Under the pieces are notes generated by a model. The model had not been told where the DNA came from. It worked only from the letters and a program-made list of their open reading frames with translations, and did no database searches. 64,000 bases of DNA from Thermoproteota archaeon (GTDB lineage: Archaea > Thermoproteota > Thermoprotei > Gearchaeales > Gearchaeaceae): the NCBI GenBank assembly GCA_021324265.1, contig JAJPJK010000018.1, positions 1-64,000 of the forward strand, read 5' to 3'. Positions within the stretch are counted from its first letter, which is position 1; each line of letters begins with the position of its first letter. The translations under genes and the position numbers were made by a program. Positions 25,690 to 34,966 of this stretch are shown here, one piece after another.

Positions 25690-27119
25690 GGCCAGCTGTT
25701 GTAGTATAGGATTATGTTTGAATAATCACCTGTTATGAGGATCTCATTTGTACTATTTAGCACAACTTTTATTTCTAGCATATTATATTGGAAGTTTGCT
25801 TGTATCGCCAATCTTGCATAACCTTGATTGTCTGTCAATGAATAGGATATCGGGACGTTGTCTGCTAGCAAGATGACGGTAGAATTTGGAATGGGACTGA
25901 AGTCACTTAATCTAATTAACTTTATGGTCACGAAATTTTTATCATGAGTCAATACTATGCTTGCAACAGTATCCCATGCTAGGTTTGCTGCATAGCTATT
26001 AGGAATAAGCCCTCCATCATAGTACTGAGGATAGAAGTTCAAGATTCCATACAAAGCTCTAAGTTTATTCACTATAATCCCTTTGTTGAGTGTGAAATTC
26101 AAATAGCCATTCTTATCGCATGCAGGTGAAGACATGGAAAGCCCCCTTAAGTTTAGGCTTATTACGTTCTCCTTGCCGATCACCATTCCTGAATTATCGG
26201 CCCATTGAAGAGCAAATTTTACGATATAAGCATCGCTAGTATCGTATATATTTACAACCTTCGGTAATACACCCATGACTTTTACTTCAGTCGAGTTAAA
26301 AGCTGAATATGTGTAATTTTGGGTTGAAAAGGTTGTTCTTATAGTGATCTTAACATTACTGAAGATACTGAGGTATATATAACCAGTCGAATTGGGCAGC
26401 CCCAGTTCATAATTTCCTTCAGGAATCGTTATATTGACAATTAGCGATTTCGAGGGTGTAAACTGTATTGTTTTATTCAATTCAATGGTATCTACAGATG
26501 AAACTTCACTTCCAAGCCTTTTGAGTATTAGGCTGCTGGTTTTCACCAATGTATTAATTGTTAGATTTCCTTTGCCTAGATAGCTCGTACTAGGGAAATT
26601 TATAGTAAGTTTAGCCTCAATTTTTATCTTCTCCAGCGGTAGAAAAACCTTTCCAGCTTCATTGTTGATCGCATCCTCGATGGTAATATTTATGCTACTA
26701 TAGCTTGAACCTATTTTAGAAACAATGAAATAAAGGCTAGCATAAGCTTTTCCTCCGATGACTTGTATTACATAAAGGTTGCCCGTGAACGTGGCTGTAG
26801 TATTTGCTGATAAAGGATTTGCGATTTCAATATCATATGAAGCACCCCATGAATTGAAAATGTATCCAGAAGGGAAAATGGCAGTTATTCTATGCTTCCC
26901 ATAGGGGTATGCTATTATATCGCCACTTTGATGAAACTGGTTGTCTATATAAACTCCGAAGCCTGAACCTGTTAGCAAGACAATATTGTTTCCAGTCATT
27001 GAATAAACGCCTATTTTAAGCATAATGCTAGTTGTATCAGCACTTAAACTATGAACATTTGATGGTATGATATATAATAGGATCACCAAAATGAAAATCC
27101 AAGTTTTTAACTTCTTCAT
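25686..27119 (-). CDS. secreted beta-rich protein, first gene of the pilus-like operon
   Basis: 477 residues with a classical Sec signal peptide (basic KKLK, hydrophobic core IFILVILLYIIPS, residues ~1-24). Residues ~45-105 resemble a listerial-type B repeat (YPYGKHRITAIFPSGYIFNS followed by W-G). The C-terminal ~70 residues resemble a carboxypeptidase-regulatory/Ig-like fold (SPIPNSTVILLADNVP, LTDNQGYARLAI). No C-terminal anchor. Possibly an adhesin or tip/cell-surface protein of the machine. Not recognised at family level. Confidence 0.65.
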   Translation of the reverse strand: MKKLKTWIFILVILLYIIPSNVHSLSADTTSIMLKIGVYSMTGNNIVLLTGSGFGVYIDNQFHQSGDIIAYPYGKHRITAIFPSGYIFNSWGASYDIEIANPLSANTTATFTGNLYVIQVIGGKAYASLYFIVSKIGSSYSSINITIEDAINNEAGKVFLPLEKIKIEAKLTINFPSTSYLGKGNLTINTLVKTSSLILKRLGSEVSSVDTIELNKTIQFTPSKSLIVNITIPEGNYELGLPNSTGYIYLSIFSNVKITIRTTFSTQNYTYSAFNSTEVKVMGVLPKVVNIYDTSDAYIVKFALQWADNSGMVIGKENVISLNLRGLSMSSPACDKNGYLNFTLNKGIIVNKLRALYGILNFYPQYYDGGLIPNSYAANLAWDTVASIVLTHDKNFVTIKLIRLSDFSPIPNSTVILLADNVPISYSLTDNQGYARLAIQANFQYNMLEIKVVLNSTNEILITGDYSNIILYYNSWP

Positions 27120-27137
27120 CGAAATTCTTTTTTAAAT

Positions 27138-27147
27138 CGCTATTTAA
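27138..27147 (-). promoter_or_regulatory. probable box A of the pilus-like operon
   Basis: On the minus strand GCTTAAATAG followed by TTTAAAAAAG lies 10-30 nt before the ATG at 27119. Either element could serve as the TATA box; the first one gives a leader of only a few bases. It overlaps one copy of a 23-bp direct repeat. Confidence 0.4.
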
Positions 27148-27163
27148 GCCACTGAGAAATTTT
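27141..27163 (+). repeat. 23-bp direct repeat, copy A (upstream of pilus-like operon)
   Basis: Begins TATTTAAGCCACTGAGAA and matches copy B at 27200-27222 at 20 of 23 positions. The copies are 59 bp apart, both between the pilus operon start and tRNA-Leu. Confidence 0.7.
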
Positions 27164-27199
27164 GAGATAGAACTAGATGAAGGACTTAAATCTCTTTCT

Positions 27200-27222
27200 T
27201 ATTTAAACCATTGAGAAGTTTT
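27200..27222 (+). repeat. 23-bp direct repeat, copy B
   Basis: Begins TATTTAAACCATTGAGAA; three substitutions from copy A. It ends 28 nt before tRNA-Leu(GAG), where it runs into a TATA-like TTTTATAAT. Confidence 0.7.
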
Positions 27223-27250
27223 ATAATCGATCTTCAATAATAAAAAATAA

Positions 27251-27336
27251 GCGGGGGTACCCGAGCCAGGTCAAAGGGGCAAGCCTGAGGCGCTTGTGCG
27301 GTAAGCGCTGCGTGGGTTCAAATCCCACCCCCCGCA
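27251..27336 (+). tRNA. tRNA-Leu (GAG)
   Basis: Class II tRNA: acceptor GCGGGGG pairs with CCCCCGC, anticodon stem CAAGC/GCTTG with loop CTGAGGC gives GAG; long variable arm; T loop TTCAAAT. No intron or CCA. Confidence 0.95.
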
Positions 27337-27405
27337 TTTTCTTGTATTCTTTTTAGTAAGGATGATGCGGTAGATTAAAATGTCAATGTGATTATTTTCC
27401 TGCTT

Positions 27406-28137
27406 ATGTATTTTGAAACCTTAAACAAAGTTCCCGAAGATCTGAGGGAAAAGATAAAAGAACTGTATTCCAGCGATCCTTTAACTTACGTTTATCTATA
27501 TTACGACTTAATCACTCCAGAAGAGTCAAAGGATACTGCACTGGCTTTGAATGATGATTCAATGGTTCTTATCTATAGCGGGCTTGGAAGGAATGACATT
27601 CTGCTTTACGGAAATGGAGTAGAACTCATCCCCAATATAGATATACATAATATTCAAACCTTTAATGTTAAGAGGCTTGACCTTCTAGAGAAAAAATTCC
27701 CCCATATGAAAGCGATAAAATATATCGACATGATATGTGATTCGCCTAGCACTAGCGATGTTGCAGTGAGGCTTGATGAAAAGGACATTGATCAGCTCGT
27801 TTTCATAAAGAAATTGTCCACAGGATCTGGTTCAATCGAAAGGGTAAAGAAAATCCTTAAAAAACCTGTCTTTGGAGTTAAGGTGAAAGAAAAAATTGTT
27901 TCCATTGGCCAGATATCGGTGAACTTGCCTGAGGTTTGGATCATTGGCGGAGTGTTCACCCTTCCAGAATACAGAGGTATGGGCTATGCTGGTGAAGTTG
28001 TGAAGGCGCTGGCCTGGGAAGCTAGAAGAAATGGAGCCTTGCCACTTCTCCATGTTAGAGAGGATAACCTCCCAGCTATTAGAGCTTATTCAAGAGTAGG
28101 CTTCAAAGAATTGAGAAGGCGATGGTGGCTAGTTTGA
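27406..28137 (+). CDS. GNAT-family N-acetyltransferase
   Basis: About 243 residues. The C-terminal half carries the acetyl-CoA fold: VFTLPEYRGMGYAGEVVKAL (motif A with RGMGYAG) and the NLPAIRAYSRVGF pattern (motif B). The N-terminal half is unrecognised and may be a second, degenerate GNAT lobe. ATG 27406 (MYFETLNKV) is preferred over a GTG at 27388. Substrate unknown. Confidence 0.82.
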   Translation: MYFETLNKVPEDLREKIKELYSSDPLTYVYLYYDLITPEESKDTALALNDDSMVLIYSGLGRNDILLYGNGVELIPNIDIHNIQTFNVKRLDLLEKKFPHMKAIKYIDMICDSPSTSDVAVRLDEKDIDQLVFIKKLSTGSGSIERVKKILKKPVFGVKVKEKIVSIGQISVNLPEVWIIGGVFTLPEYRGMGYAGEVVKALAWEARRNGALPLLHVREDNLPAIRAYSRVGFKELRRRWWLV

Positions 28138-28486
28138 ACAGCATTCGGGCTTTGAAGATCTTCTGTACTGAATCAATGGATAATAATCCAAGTAAGCCAT
28201 GTTGTGTTATTATTGAAGATGGCCCCACCAAATATAATGAATAAAAGAATTCGATACACAGCTCTCGGTTCTATTTTCGAGTTATCCTCTAATAGAACGG
28301 AATTGCATTCGATCCATACAGGTTGGAGGGAAGGTAAATGGGAGGAAGCCATGAAATATTTTGAAAATGCATGGACATCTGCGCTTAAGCAGTTCAGAGC
28401 AATGCACCGAAACAAGTTGGTTCATTCATGATCTCAATTTAGTATTTTAAGATTACTTTTGAGTTTCATAGTCATAGGATTTTCGC
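28138..28486. other. intergenic region without a supported gene
   Basis: Both strands carry short open frames (about 75-80 codons) that overlap each other and resemble no family I know. The plus-strand one (28204-28431) has a plausible helical composition (WREGKWEEAMKYFENAW), so a small gene or remnant cannot be excluded. Confidence 0.3.
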
Positions 28487-28867
28487 TTATTCATAAAGTT
28501 CGATCCATATTCCGTTAGGATCCTGTATGTATATCCATCTAGCAGTATCACTTTTTACTTCCAGAATGGGTTTTATGCCATGCTTGCCAAGAGTTTCGAG
28601 GGTTTTTTCTATATTATCTACCTCGAAGCCTAGATGATCTAACTCTTCTCCAGCGGTATAAGACTTATAAAATTTACTGTTTTCTGGATAGAAATTTAAT
28701 TCGAGTATGTTATTTCCTTTGGACGACTTTAGTACTGCGATTTCACCGCCTGTCTCTGCTATTTTAGTTCTGTGAATTAATTCCATCCCAAGCAGTTCTG
28801 TATAGAAGTATATTGATATATCTAGATTTTTTACCCTTATTCCAGTATAGACAAAATTTGTACCCAT
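28487..28867 (-). CDS. VOC (glyoxalase/bleomycin-resistance) family protein
   Basis: 126 residues with the two beta-alpha-beta-beta-beta modules of the vicinal-oxygen-chelate fold: YTGIRVKNLDISIYFYTELLG then LDHLGFEVDNIEKTLETL and the end IYIQDPNGIWIELYE, where the last Glu is a typical metal ligand. Homologues include lactoylglutathione lyase and methylmalonyl-CoA epimerase; no neighbour identifies the substrate. A standalone gene. Confidence 0.85.
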   Translation of the reverse strand: MGTNFVYTGIRVKNLDISIYFYTELLGMELIHRTKIAETGGEIAVLKSSKGNNILELNFYPENSKFYKSYTAGEELDHLGFEVDNIEKTLETLGKHGIKPILEVKSDTARWIYIQDPNGIWIELYE

Positions 28868-29478
28868 AATGAACTTTAGAAAAAGTCAAAGTATATCTAT
28901 TTTGTCGTAGTATTGAGAGGCGTATTTATTGTTCCTTCAATGAAAAGCCATGTAGAATTATAAATAACAAAAATCTTCTTTTTCTAAAAGCTTTATTCTA
29001 ACTATATTCCTGAATTTTAAGTACAATCTATAAATAGAGAAAGTAAAGAATGTAGAAAACCATACATCAAATCTCAAATAACCAAGTAGCTGGGCCTGAA
29101 TCCAGAAGAGAGGGGCTTATACAATGCAGAAATTCGCGCCTATTATTAATTGAATGGTTCTTCCGAATTCTAAGGTCTGAATTTTTGGATATTGCACATT
29201 CTTCCCTTTTAGGTGAGCGATAGCTAATGAAATCAATCCTTAAATCACAAAGCACATCAACCATATATCTATTGCAAAAATGGGAGATGCGAAATCCTAA
29301 AAGCCTGTACCAAGCAAAAAGAACATGCTATTAATTTTGATTGTTTGTTTTTCTTTAGGTCGATCACAATTCTCATTCTGTAGTTCATTGAAATGATTGG
29401 AAATATGGAAGACTATAGCAAGGAAAAATGCTTGGTGTAACCCTGTATTGCTTATAATTTCTGATACTAAATTTTATC
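28868..29478. other. 611-bp intergenic region
   Basis: No convincing gene, RNA or repeat was found. A 65-codon open frame on the minus strand (29067-29264) lacks family resemblance. The right end holds the probable promoter of malate synthase, with a CTTATAATTT box about 25 nt before the GTG start. Confidence 0.5.
29449..29458 (+). promoter_or_regulatory. probable box A of malate synthase
   Basis: TTGCTTATAATTT centred about 25 nt before the GTG at 29479 implies a leaderless or nearly leaderless transcript. Spacing-based only. Confidence 0.4.
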
Positions 29479-31961
29479 GTGCAAAGATATAGCGTTGAGA
29501 TAAGCGTTGAGAAGGAGTATGATGATCTCCTAGGAGAGAAGATGGTAAATGGTGCAAAGATCGATGTTAAAGAAACCATTTATGAGTTATTCGCTGAGTT
29601 TGAACCAAAGATAAAGCATGCTTTGTGCAATAGAAGGGCTTGGCTCGATTTAAAGGAAAGTGTAAGAAGAAAAGGTTCCTTACCAGCTTGGGATAGCAAG
29701 TTCGAAGATGCAGATGGAAATATCTTGACTTTCAAGGAGATCGTTCAAGGTCTTATCGATAATTTCCATGGTAAAAATACCACTCTGCGCTGGTGTTTGA
29801 ACGAACATGTCCCAATACCAAGCGAAAGTCATCCCTTGAAAAATCCTGGGCTTGAGATAACGGGTCCTTGGCATCCCTTGAGCAGAGCTTTTAATCAGTT
29901 GAATGCGGATGTAGCTGTAGCTTTCGAAGATGAAGAAGACGCTTCGCCAGCATGGTATGTACCGTATGGTTCGAACGAAAAATATCCCTCTGTTTGGGAG
30001 GCCAGAAGGAATGTTAAAAGAGTAATCGAGGGAAGCATTCCTGAGATTTACTATGAAAAGGGTAAGGAGTACAGGCTTTTAAAACCAAGGAACAAATGGC
30101 CCGCAATATTCCATAGGCTTCCGAGCATTCATCTCTTAGATGAAACTGTAAAAGTTAATGGAAAGCCTGTGCCTGCGATCATCACTTCTCTTGTAATATA
30201 CGTGCTCAATAACTATGATAATTTGGCTAAATTAGGTAAGGGAGTTAACTTTTATCTTCCCAAAATTCAATTCCCTCAGGAGGCCCTTATTGTTGAGAAA
30301 ATGTTTAGAAGGATTGAAGGGAAGATAGGGGTGAAAAAAGGTACTTTGAAGGTTGCCATTTTGTACGAAGAAGGTATAGCCGGGCTATATTTCCCAGTAA
30401 TCCTTTGGATCCTCAGAGAGAGATTGATAAAATCCAGCAATGGAAGATGGGATTATCTAGCGAGCCTCATAGAAATGTGGAAGGATGAAGCGGTCTTTCC
30501 AGATCCCCAGAATATTACTATGACTTCTCCTAATATGATGGCCTATCAGAGATACAACGCGCTCATGTTGCTCATGGCTGGCATGAAAAACGGAGAACCA
30601 GATGCTGCACCTGTAGGTGGGATGGCAGCAGTGATGCTTTATCCTAAGACAGATCCCTATGCAAGATATAGATTCAATCAAAAGGCGTTAAGAGATATAA
30701 AGCTGGATAAGCTAAGGGAAAGGCTGATAGGCTTGATATTCGTTTCTGAAGAGAAAATAGATGCGCCTGTAACGCTTGAGGACATACTTCAAGGTAAGTT
30801 TAAAGGAAAACTCTATGACATGTTCAGACAAAGTTGGGTTGCTACGAAAGAAGAATCATATGTTGAGGCCGGCAATGAGCCGCTGAGAGCTAAACTGGAG
30901 GATCTCCAAGCAATCATAGATAGAAGGGTAGAATACGTAGAAGTTGGCGGTAATAAATTCCCAACCGTAGCCAGTGGTTTGACTCCTGAGGAAAAGGCTC
31001 GCTTCATCAACTTGGGTTTGCTCAACAAAGAAGGCAAGATAACTCCTTGGGTGATACATAGATATTCAATTACGGAGCCTGAGCAACTCTACTCTAAAGA
31101 GTTATGGAATGGCAAGGATCTGTGGGAAGCCCTATATAGCGTGCCTATGGCGATATTACCATCGAACACATTCAGCATGCATTTTACATGATCGCAAACT
31201 ATGGCTTCCAGATCCTCAACGGCAACCTTGCTGCTGCCATCGATGATTACGAACTTAATCAGAGATTCATGAATGATTTAGCTACATATAGAATCTTCGT
31301 TACTTGGCTCTGGACTTTGCTCAAACACAAAGCTAGGATAACAAGAAATGGCTATTTGAAAGGACCGCAGAGGACAGAAAATGGTGTAATTCTAGCAAAA
31401 AACCTCATTGAAATATCCAAAGGTACAATTTTCGATGAAGAACTTTTCAAAAAAGTCTGGGAACAGCACTACGAATGGACAAAGATGTTCTATGAAGATT
31501 ATGACAGAATCGTTGCTAAACGCTTAATCGAGTACTTTAAATTAAACCTGAGTAACGAAAGCTTAATGGATGAAATCTTGGCTTCCATCTCTAAGGCATA
31601 CGCTGCAGGTCCATTCCTTAATTATTCCTCTGAAGCAGCGGCAAAAGATATTAGCGAGCTTTTAGGGGTTGAGCAAAAAAATGTAGAAGAGATCATAATT
31701 CAAAATGCACCTAGATTTGATAGATCTAAGGCTGATGTAATAATGGATGTGCTTTACAAGCTCTTGCTTTCGAAGAGCTACTTACAGCATAACTCCAGAT
31801 TCTTGTTTGCAATAGCGAGCACAGAGCCTACAAAGCAGCGGTTGCTTCTCGATGTCATCTTGAACTATTCTAGAGAAGAAGTATTGAAGAAGGTTGAGCG
31901 CGGAGAGCTTGAAACTGAGATATTACAAATATATGATTACGTATATGATTATAAAGACTAA
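29479..31961 (+). pseudogene. aceB: malate synthase (Sulfolobus type), 1-nt frameshift near codon 557
   Basis: Two frames (29479 to a TGA at 31191; and the rest to 31961) form one protein of about 827 residues, close to the ~824-residue unusual malate synthase of Sulfolobus. The first frame is family-like through LWEALYSVP (31146); the second is family-like from GDITIEHIQHAFYM (31149 onward), which precedes its first ATG at 31188. One base is missing at about 31147, for example a T giving CCT-TAT-GGC. The enzyme condenses glyoxylate and acetyl-CoA. It converges on aceA with a 3-nt overlap of stop codons (31959-31961 and 31958-31960). Either a real mutation or a sequence error. Confidence 0.85.
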
Positions 31962-33232
31962 AATTGGTGTTTTTCAGTTGACTTCGTCAATGCCTTAAGG
32001 ACAGATTTCTTTTCATGAATTACATCTGAAACTTCATCGTAATAATTAACTCCGACGTAGCTTTGATGCTTCACAGCTCTAAATCCTTCTTTTTCAAGCT
32101 CAAACTCTTTTTGCTGGAATTTAGCATATGCCAACATTCCTTCCTTTAAAATTGCTTTTGCTAGCTCGAACATAGAAGCATTGAGTGAATGGAATCCTGC
32201 GAGTGTAATGAATTGGAACTTATATCCCATCTCTCCAAGCTTGTTCTGGAATGTTGCTATCGTATCAGCATCAAGGTTCTTTAGCCAATTGAAAGAGGGC
32301 GAAAGGTTGTACATTAGTATTTTTCCAGGAAACTTGCTATGTATTGCATCTGCAAATTTCCTCGCTTCCTCAAGATCTGGCTTGGATGTTTCAAACCAAA
32401 GCATATCGCTATACGGCGCATATGCTAATGCTCTTTCTATGGCCATCTCCAATCCACCTTCTACTTCATAAAATCCTTCCTCAGTTCTACTCGTGCCCGT
32501 GATGAACTTTGCATCTCTTTCATCTATATCGCTAGTTATGAATTGTGCGCCTATTGCATCAGTTCTAGCAATGATTATCGAAGGAACACCGCATACATCT
32601 GCTGCTAATCTTGCAGCTATAAGCATGCGTATGAATCTACTTGTTGGCACAAGTACCTTACCTCCTAGATGACCGCACCTTCTTTCGCTAGTAGATTGGT
32701 CTTCAAAGTGAACACCCGCTGCACCGGCTTCAATCATTGCTTTCATGAGTTCGAAAGCATGTAAAGGTCCTCCGAAGCCAGCTTCTCCATCGGCAACAAT
32801 GGGGATGTAATAATCTATAGCATTTCTTCCTTCAAGCATTTGTATCTGATCTCTTCTTTGAAGCGCCTTTACTATTTTCCTGATAAGGATTGGTGCGCTG
32901 TTGGATGGATAAAGCCCTAGATCAGGATACATATTTCCTGATTCATTATTATCTGCAGCAACTTGCCATCCACTAACATAGATGGCCTTGAGTCCAGCTT
33001 CAGCCATCTGAACAGCTTGGCTACCAGTGAGGGCGCCCAAAGCGGTCACATAGGGCATGCTCGTTAAATATCTCCATAGTTTAATAGAACATACTTTGGA
33101 AACCGTGTATTCAATCTTTAACGACCCTCTTAGCTTTAGGACATCCTCTGGATTATAGGGCCTAACAATTCCTTTCCATCTCTCTTCCCTCCATTGGTTT
33201 TCTATTTCTTCCAGTTCTTCTATATTTAGCAT
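31958..33232 (-). CDS. aceA: isocitrate lyase
   Basis: 424 residues. TIM-barrel lyase with the substrate/metal segments [20 protein letters not shown] and HFEDQ, and the catalytic loop RRCGH (184-188, KKCGH in most family members) carrying the active-site Cys. It cleaves isocitrate to glyoxylate and succinate; together with the neighbouring malate synthase it completes the glyoxylate bypass. An AT-rich TTAAATA element lies ~27-34 nt before the ATG, so it has its own promoter downstream of the Lrp gene. Confidence 0.95.
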   Translation of the reverse strand: MLNIEELEEIENQWREERWKGIVRPYNPEDVLKLRGSLKIEYTVSKVCSIKLWRYLTSMPYVTALGALTGSQAVQMAEAGLKAIYVSGWQVAADNNESGNMYPDLGLYPSNSAPILIRKIVKALQRRDQIQMLEGRNAIDYYIPIVADGEAGFGGPLHAFELMKAMIEAGAAGVHFEDQSTSERRCGHLGGKVLVPTSRFIRMLIAARLAADVCGVPSIIIARTDAIGAQFITSDIDERDAKFITGTSRTEEGFYEVEGGLEMAIERALAYAPYSDMLWFETSKPDLEEARKFADAIHSKFPGKILMYNLSPSFNWLKNLDADTIATFQNKLGEMGYKFQFITLAGFHSLNASMFELAKAILKEGMLAYAKFQQKEFELEKEGFRAVKHQSYVGVNYYDEVSDVIHEKKSVLKALTKSTEKHQF

Positions 33233-33258
33233 TTTTTTGTCTACAACTTAATACTCCT

Positions 33259-33266
33259 ATTTAACT
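33259..33266 (-). promoter_or_regulatory. probable box A of isocitrate lyase
   Basis: GTTAAATA on the minus strand, 27-34 nt upstream of the aceA ATG, in the 56-nt gap after the Lrp gene. Confidence 0.4.
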
Positions 33267-33288
33267 TTTAGTACTCTTTAATTAGTGC

Positions 33289-33771
33289 TCAAACTTGAAC
33301 ATTAGCTTCTTCCTTAGCTGTATGCAGTACTAAGCATGTAAGCGTTTTTTCTATTCCCTTCATCCCCCTCAATTCATCTACAACGAATCGACCAATGCTT
33401 TCTACATCTTTATGCTTAGCTTTTATGAGGATATCCCAGTCTCCGGTTATAATATGGACTTCCTGAATGTTTGGTATTTTACTTATTTGTCTAACAATTT
33501 CCCTCTGGGAAACGCCTTCTGTTTTGGAGAATGAAGCGAAAATGAATGCGGTGACTGGCATACCAAGTTTGGCATGATCAATTATCACAGTATAGTTCTT
33601 TATTATTCCTGAACTTTCCAGTTTTTTCAACCTTGAATATAATGTAGTAGCAGGAATGCCTATCTTCTTAGCAATTTCCTTTACTGGTCTTCGGCTATCT
33701 TCTTCCAATTCTCTTAGGATCAGCCTGTCTAGCTTGTCAATATTCACGTAATTTTTACGATTTTTCCCCAT
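33289..33771 (-). CDS. Lrp/AsnC-family transcriptional regulator
   Basis: 160 residues. N-terminal helix-turn-helix (LDRLILRELEEDSRRPVKEI, IPATTLYSRLKKLESSGII) and a C-terminal RAM/ligand-binding domain (VHIITGDWDILIKAKHKDVES). It lies upstream of aceA on the same strand and divergent from the asparagine synthetase gene. Three 13-bp palindromes between the two genes are likely binding sites, one inside its own first codons, suggesting autoregulation. Ligand unknown but the context points to an amino acid. Confidence 0.93.
   Translation of the reverse strand: MGKNRKNYVNIDKLDRLILRELEEDSRRPVKEIAKKIGIPATTLYSRLKKLESSGIIKNYTVIIDHAKLGMPVTAFIFASFSKTEGVSQREIVRQISKIPNIQEVHIITGDWDILIKAKHKDVESIGRFVVDELRGMKGIEKTLTCLVLHTAKEEANVQV
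33747..33759. promoter_or_regulatory. palindrome 1, putative Lrp operator
   Basis: CGTAATTTTTACG, arms CGTAA/TTACG perfect, located in codons ~5-9 of the Lrp gene. Confidence 0.55.
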
Positions 33772-33787
33772 TTAAATCTGTATTTTT

Positions 33788-33800
33788 TGTAAAAATTACG
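33788..33800. promoter_or_regulatory. palindrome 2, putative Lrp operator
   Basis: TGTAAAAATTACG, the reverse complement of palindrome 1 except for one end base. Its centre is 41 bp (about four helical turns) from palindrome 1 and 54 bp before the asnA ATG. Confidence 0.55.
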
Positions 33801-33811
33801 AAATTTTTTCG
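33799..33811. promoter_or_regulatory. palindrome 3, putative Lrp half/secondary operator
   Basis: CGAAATTTTTTCG, arms CGAAA/TTTCG perfect, immediately next to palindrome 2 (11 bp centre to centre, one turn). Confidence 0.45.
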
Positions 33812-33847
33812 GAAAATTTTTTATTAACTCCCAATGATGATTGTATT

Positions 33848-34966
33848 ATGTACTCAAAGGTTGAGCAGCAATTCAAGTTTCCAGAGCCAAAGGATTATGC
33901 TGATGACATCTTCAAGATAGTGAGTAATCCTTTAATGCAAAAAATCTACAAAATATATGATCTCGTAAGTAGCTACATTCGTGAGTTTCTAAACAAGGAA
34001 GGCTTTCAAGAATACAAGGCAGTAATAATTGGTCCTGTAACTGATCCGGGCATAAGAGGTGCAAAACAAGTATCGATAGACTACTACGGTAGAGAATACA
34101 AAATAATGAGCAGCGCAATATTATATAAACAACTTTTATCGATTGCGAATAAGAGTGCAGGTGGAAGTGGAAAAATCTACTTCTTTGCAGATAACATAAG
34201 ACTTGAACCTTTGGAAACTGCTAGTACAGATAGACATCTCGCAGAATTCATACAAGTCGATTTGGAAATATTTGGTGCTGATCATCATGAAGCCATGAAT
34301 GTTGCCGAGCGTCTTCTGAGCTATGTTATTGAGCGGGTGAAAAGTAGAGAGGAACTCAAAGAAATCTGGAACTATTTTGAACCTTATCGTTTATCGAGAG
34401 GGCTTAAGAGTCGCAAATCGTTGAAAGAATTCAATCCTCCCTTCAAAAGATATACGCATAAGGAAGCTGTTGATTTCTTAGCAGATTATTTGTCTTCGCA
34501 TAAAGAGATATTGGATGAAATGAAGAAGCTCTTCGGTTATAAACCAAAGGAGTTGAGCTATTCTTCAGAGATCCCTTGGGAATATGAATGGTTAATGTCA
34601 TACTTGCATTCAGAGCCTTTCTTTATTCATGATTATCCAAGAGGGTCAAGAGGTTTCTATGATAGGGAATATCCAGACAAGCTTGGTCTGTTGATGGATT
34701 TCGATTTACTTTATCCAGAGGGCTATGGTGAGGCAGCTTCGGGTGCTGCGAGGGAGTACGAGTTGTCTAAAGTAGTTCAGCGCATGAAGGAGACTGGTGA
34801 AAAGCTTGAAAAATATGCATGGTATTTGGATTTCTTGAAGAAGTATTCAGCTCCTACTGCTGGCTTCGGGATAGGACTGGAAAGACTTGTCCGTTATATT
34901 TGTGGTCTTCCAAGCATATATTTGAGCATACCAACACCTAAAATACCAGGAGTTTATTCTCCTTGA
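33848..34966 (+). CDS. archaeal asparagine synthetase A (class II synthetase-like)
   Basis: 372 residues with a class II synthetase core: motif-2-like FFADNIRLEPLE and ADRHLAEFIQVDLEIFG-type segments, and motif 3 GFGIGLERLVRYI near residue 345. There is no N-terminal anticodon-binding OB domain, which separates it from AspRS/AsnRS and fits the archaeal AsnA that makes asparagine from aspartate and ammonia. It is divergent from an AsnC-type regulator and overlaps the next gene by 4 nt. A truncated AsnRS paralogue with another role is the alternative. Confidence 0.82.
   Translation: MYSKVEQQFKFPEPKDYADDIFKIVSNPLMQKIYKIYDLVSSYIREFLNKEGFQEYKAVIIGPVTDPGIRGAKQVSIDYYGREYKIMSSAILYKQLLSIANKSAGGSGKIYFFADNIRLEPLETASTDRHLAEFIQVDLEIFGADHHEAMNVAERLLSYVIERVKSREELKEIWNYFEPYRLSRGLKSRKSLKEFNPPFKRYTHKEAVDFLADYLSSHKEILDEMKKLFGYKPKELSYSSEIPWEYEWLMSYLHSEPFFIHDYPRGSRGFYDREYPDKLGLLMDFDLLYPEGYGEAASGAAREYELSKVVQRMKETGEKLEKYAWYLDFLKKYSAPTAGFGIGLERLVRYICGLPSIYLSIPTPKIPGVYSP

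Noticed and set aside
18723-27119. Archaellum (flagellum) operon
   Set aside because: ATPase and platform protein fit, but there is no archaellin cluster, arlF/G/H or arlX-type gene; the small subunits do not match.
28173-28431. Small genes in the GNAT-VOC gap
   Set aside because: Overlapping open frames on both strands, no start context or family resemblance.
29067-29264. 65-codon minus-strand gene in the 611-bp gap
   Set aside because: Low-complexity of evidence: no homology signal, no coupling, and codon pattern not like neighbours.
31141-31160. Programmed ribosomal frameshift in malate synthase
   Set aside because: No slippery heptamer, poly-A/T run or clear downstream stem at the switch point.
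31141-31961. Two separate genes, malate synthase plus an independent 257-residue protein
   Set aside because: Family-like sequence continues in the second frame well before its first ATG, which is exactly what a 1-nt frameshift of one gene produces.
33835-33841. Box C (ATGATGA) of a C/D guide RNA before asnA
   Set aside because: No matching box D at proper spacing; it lies in the short leader region of the gene.
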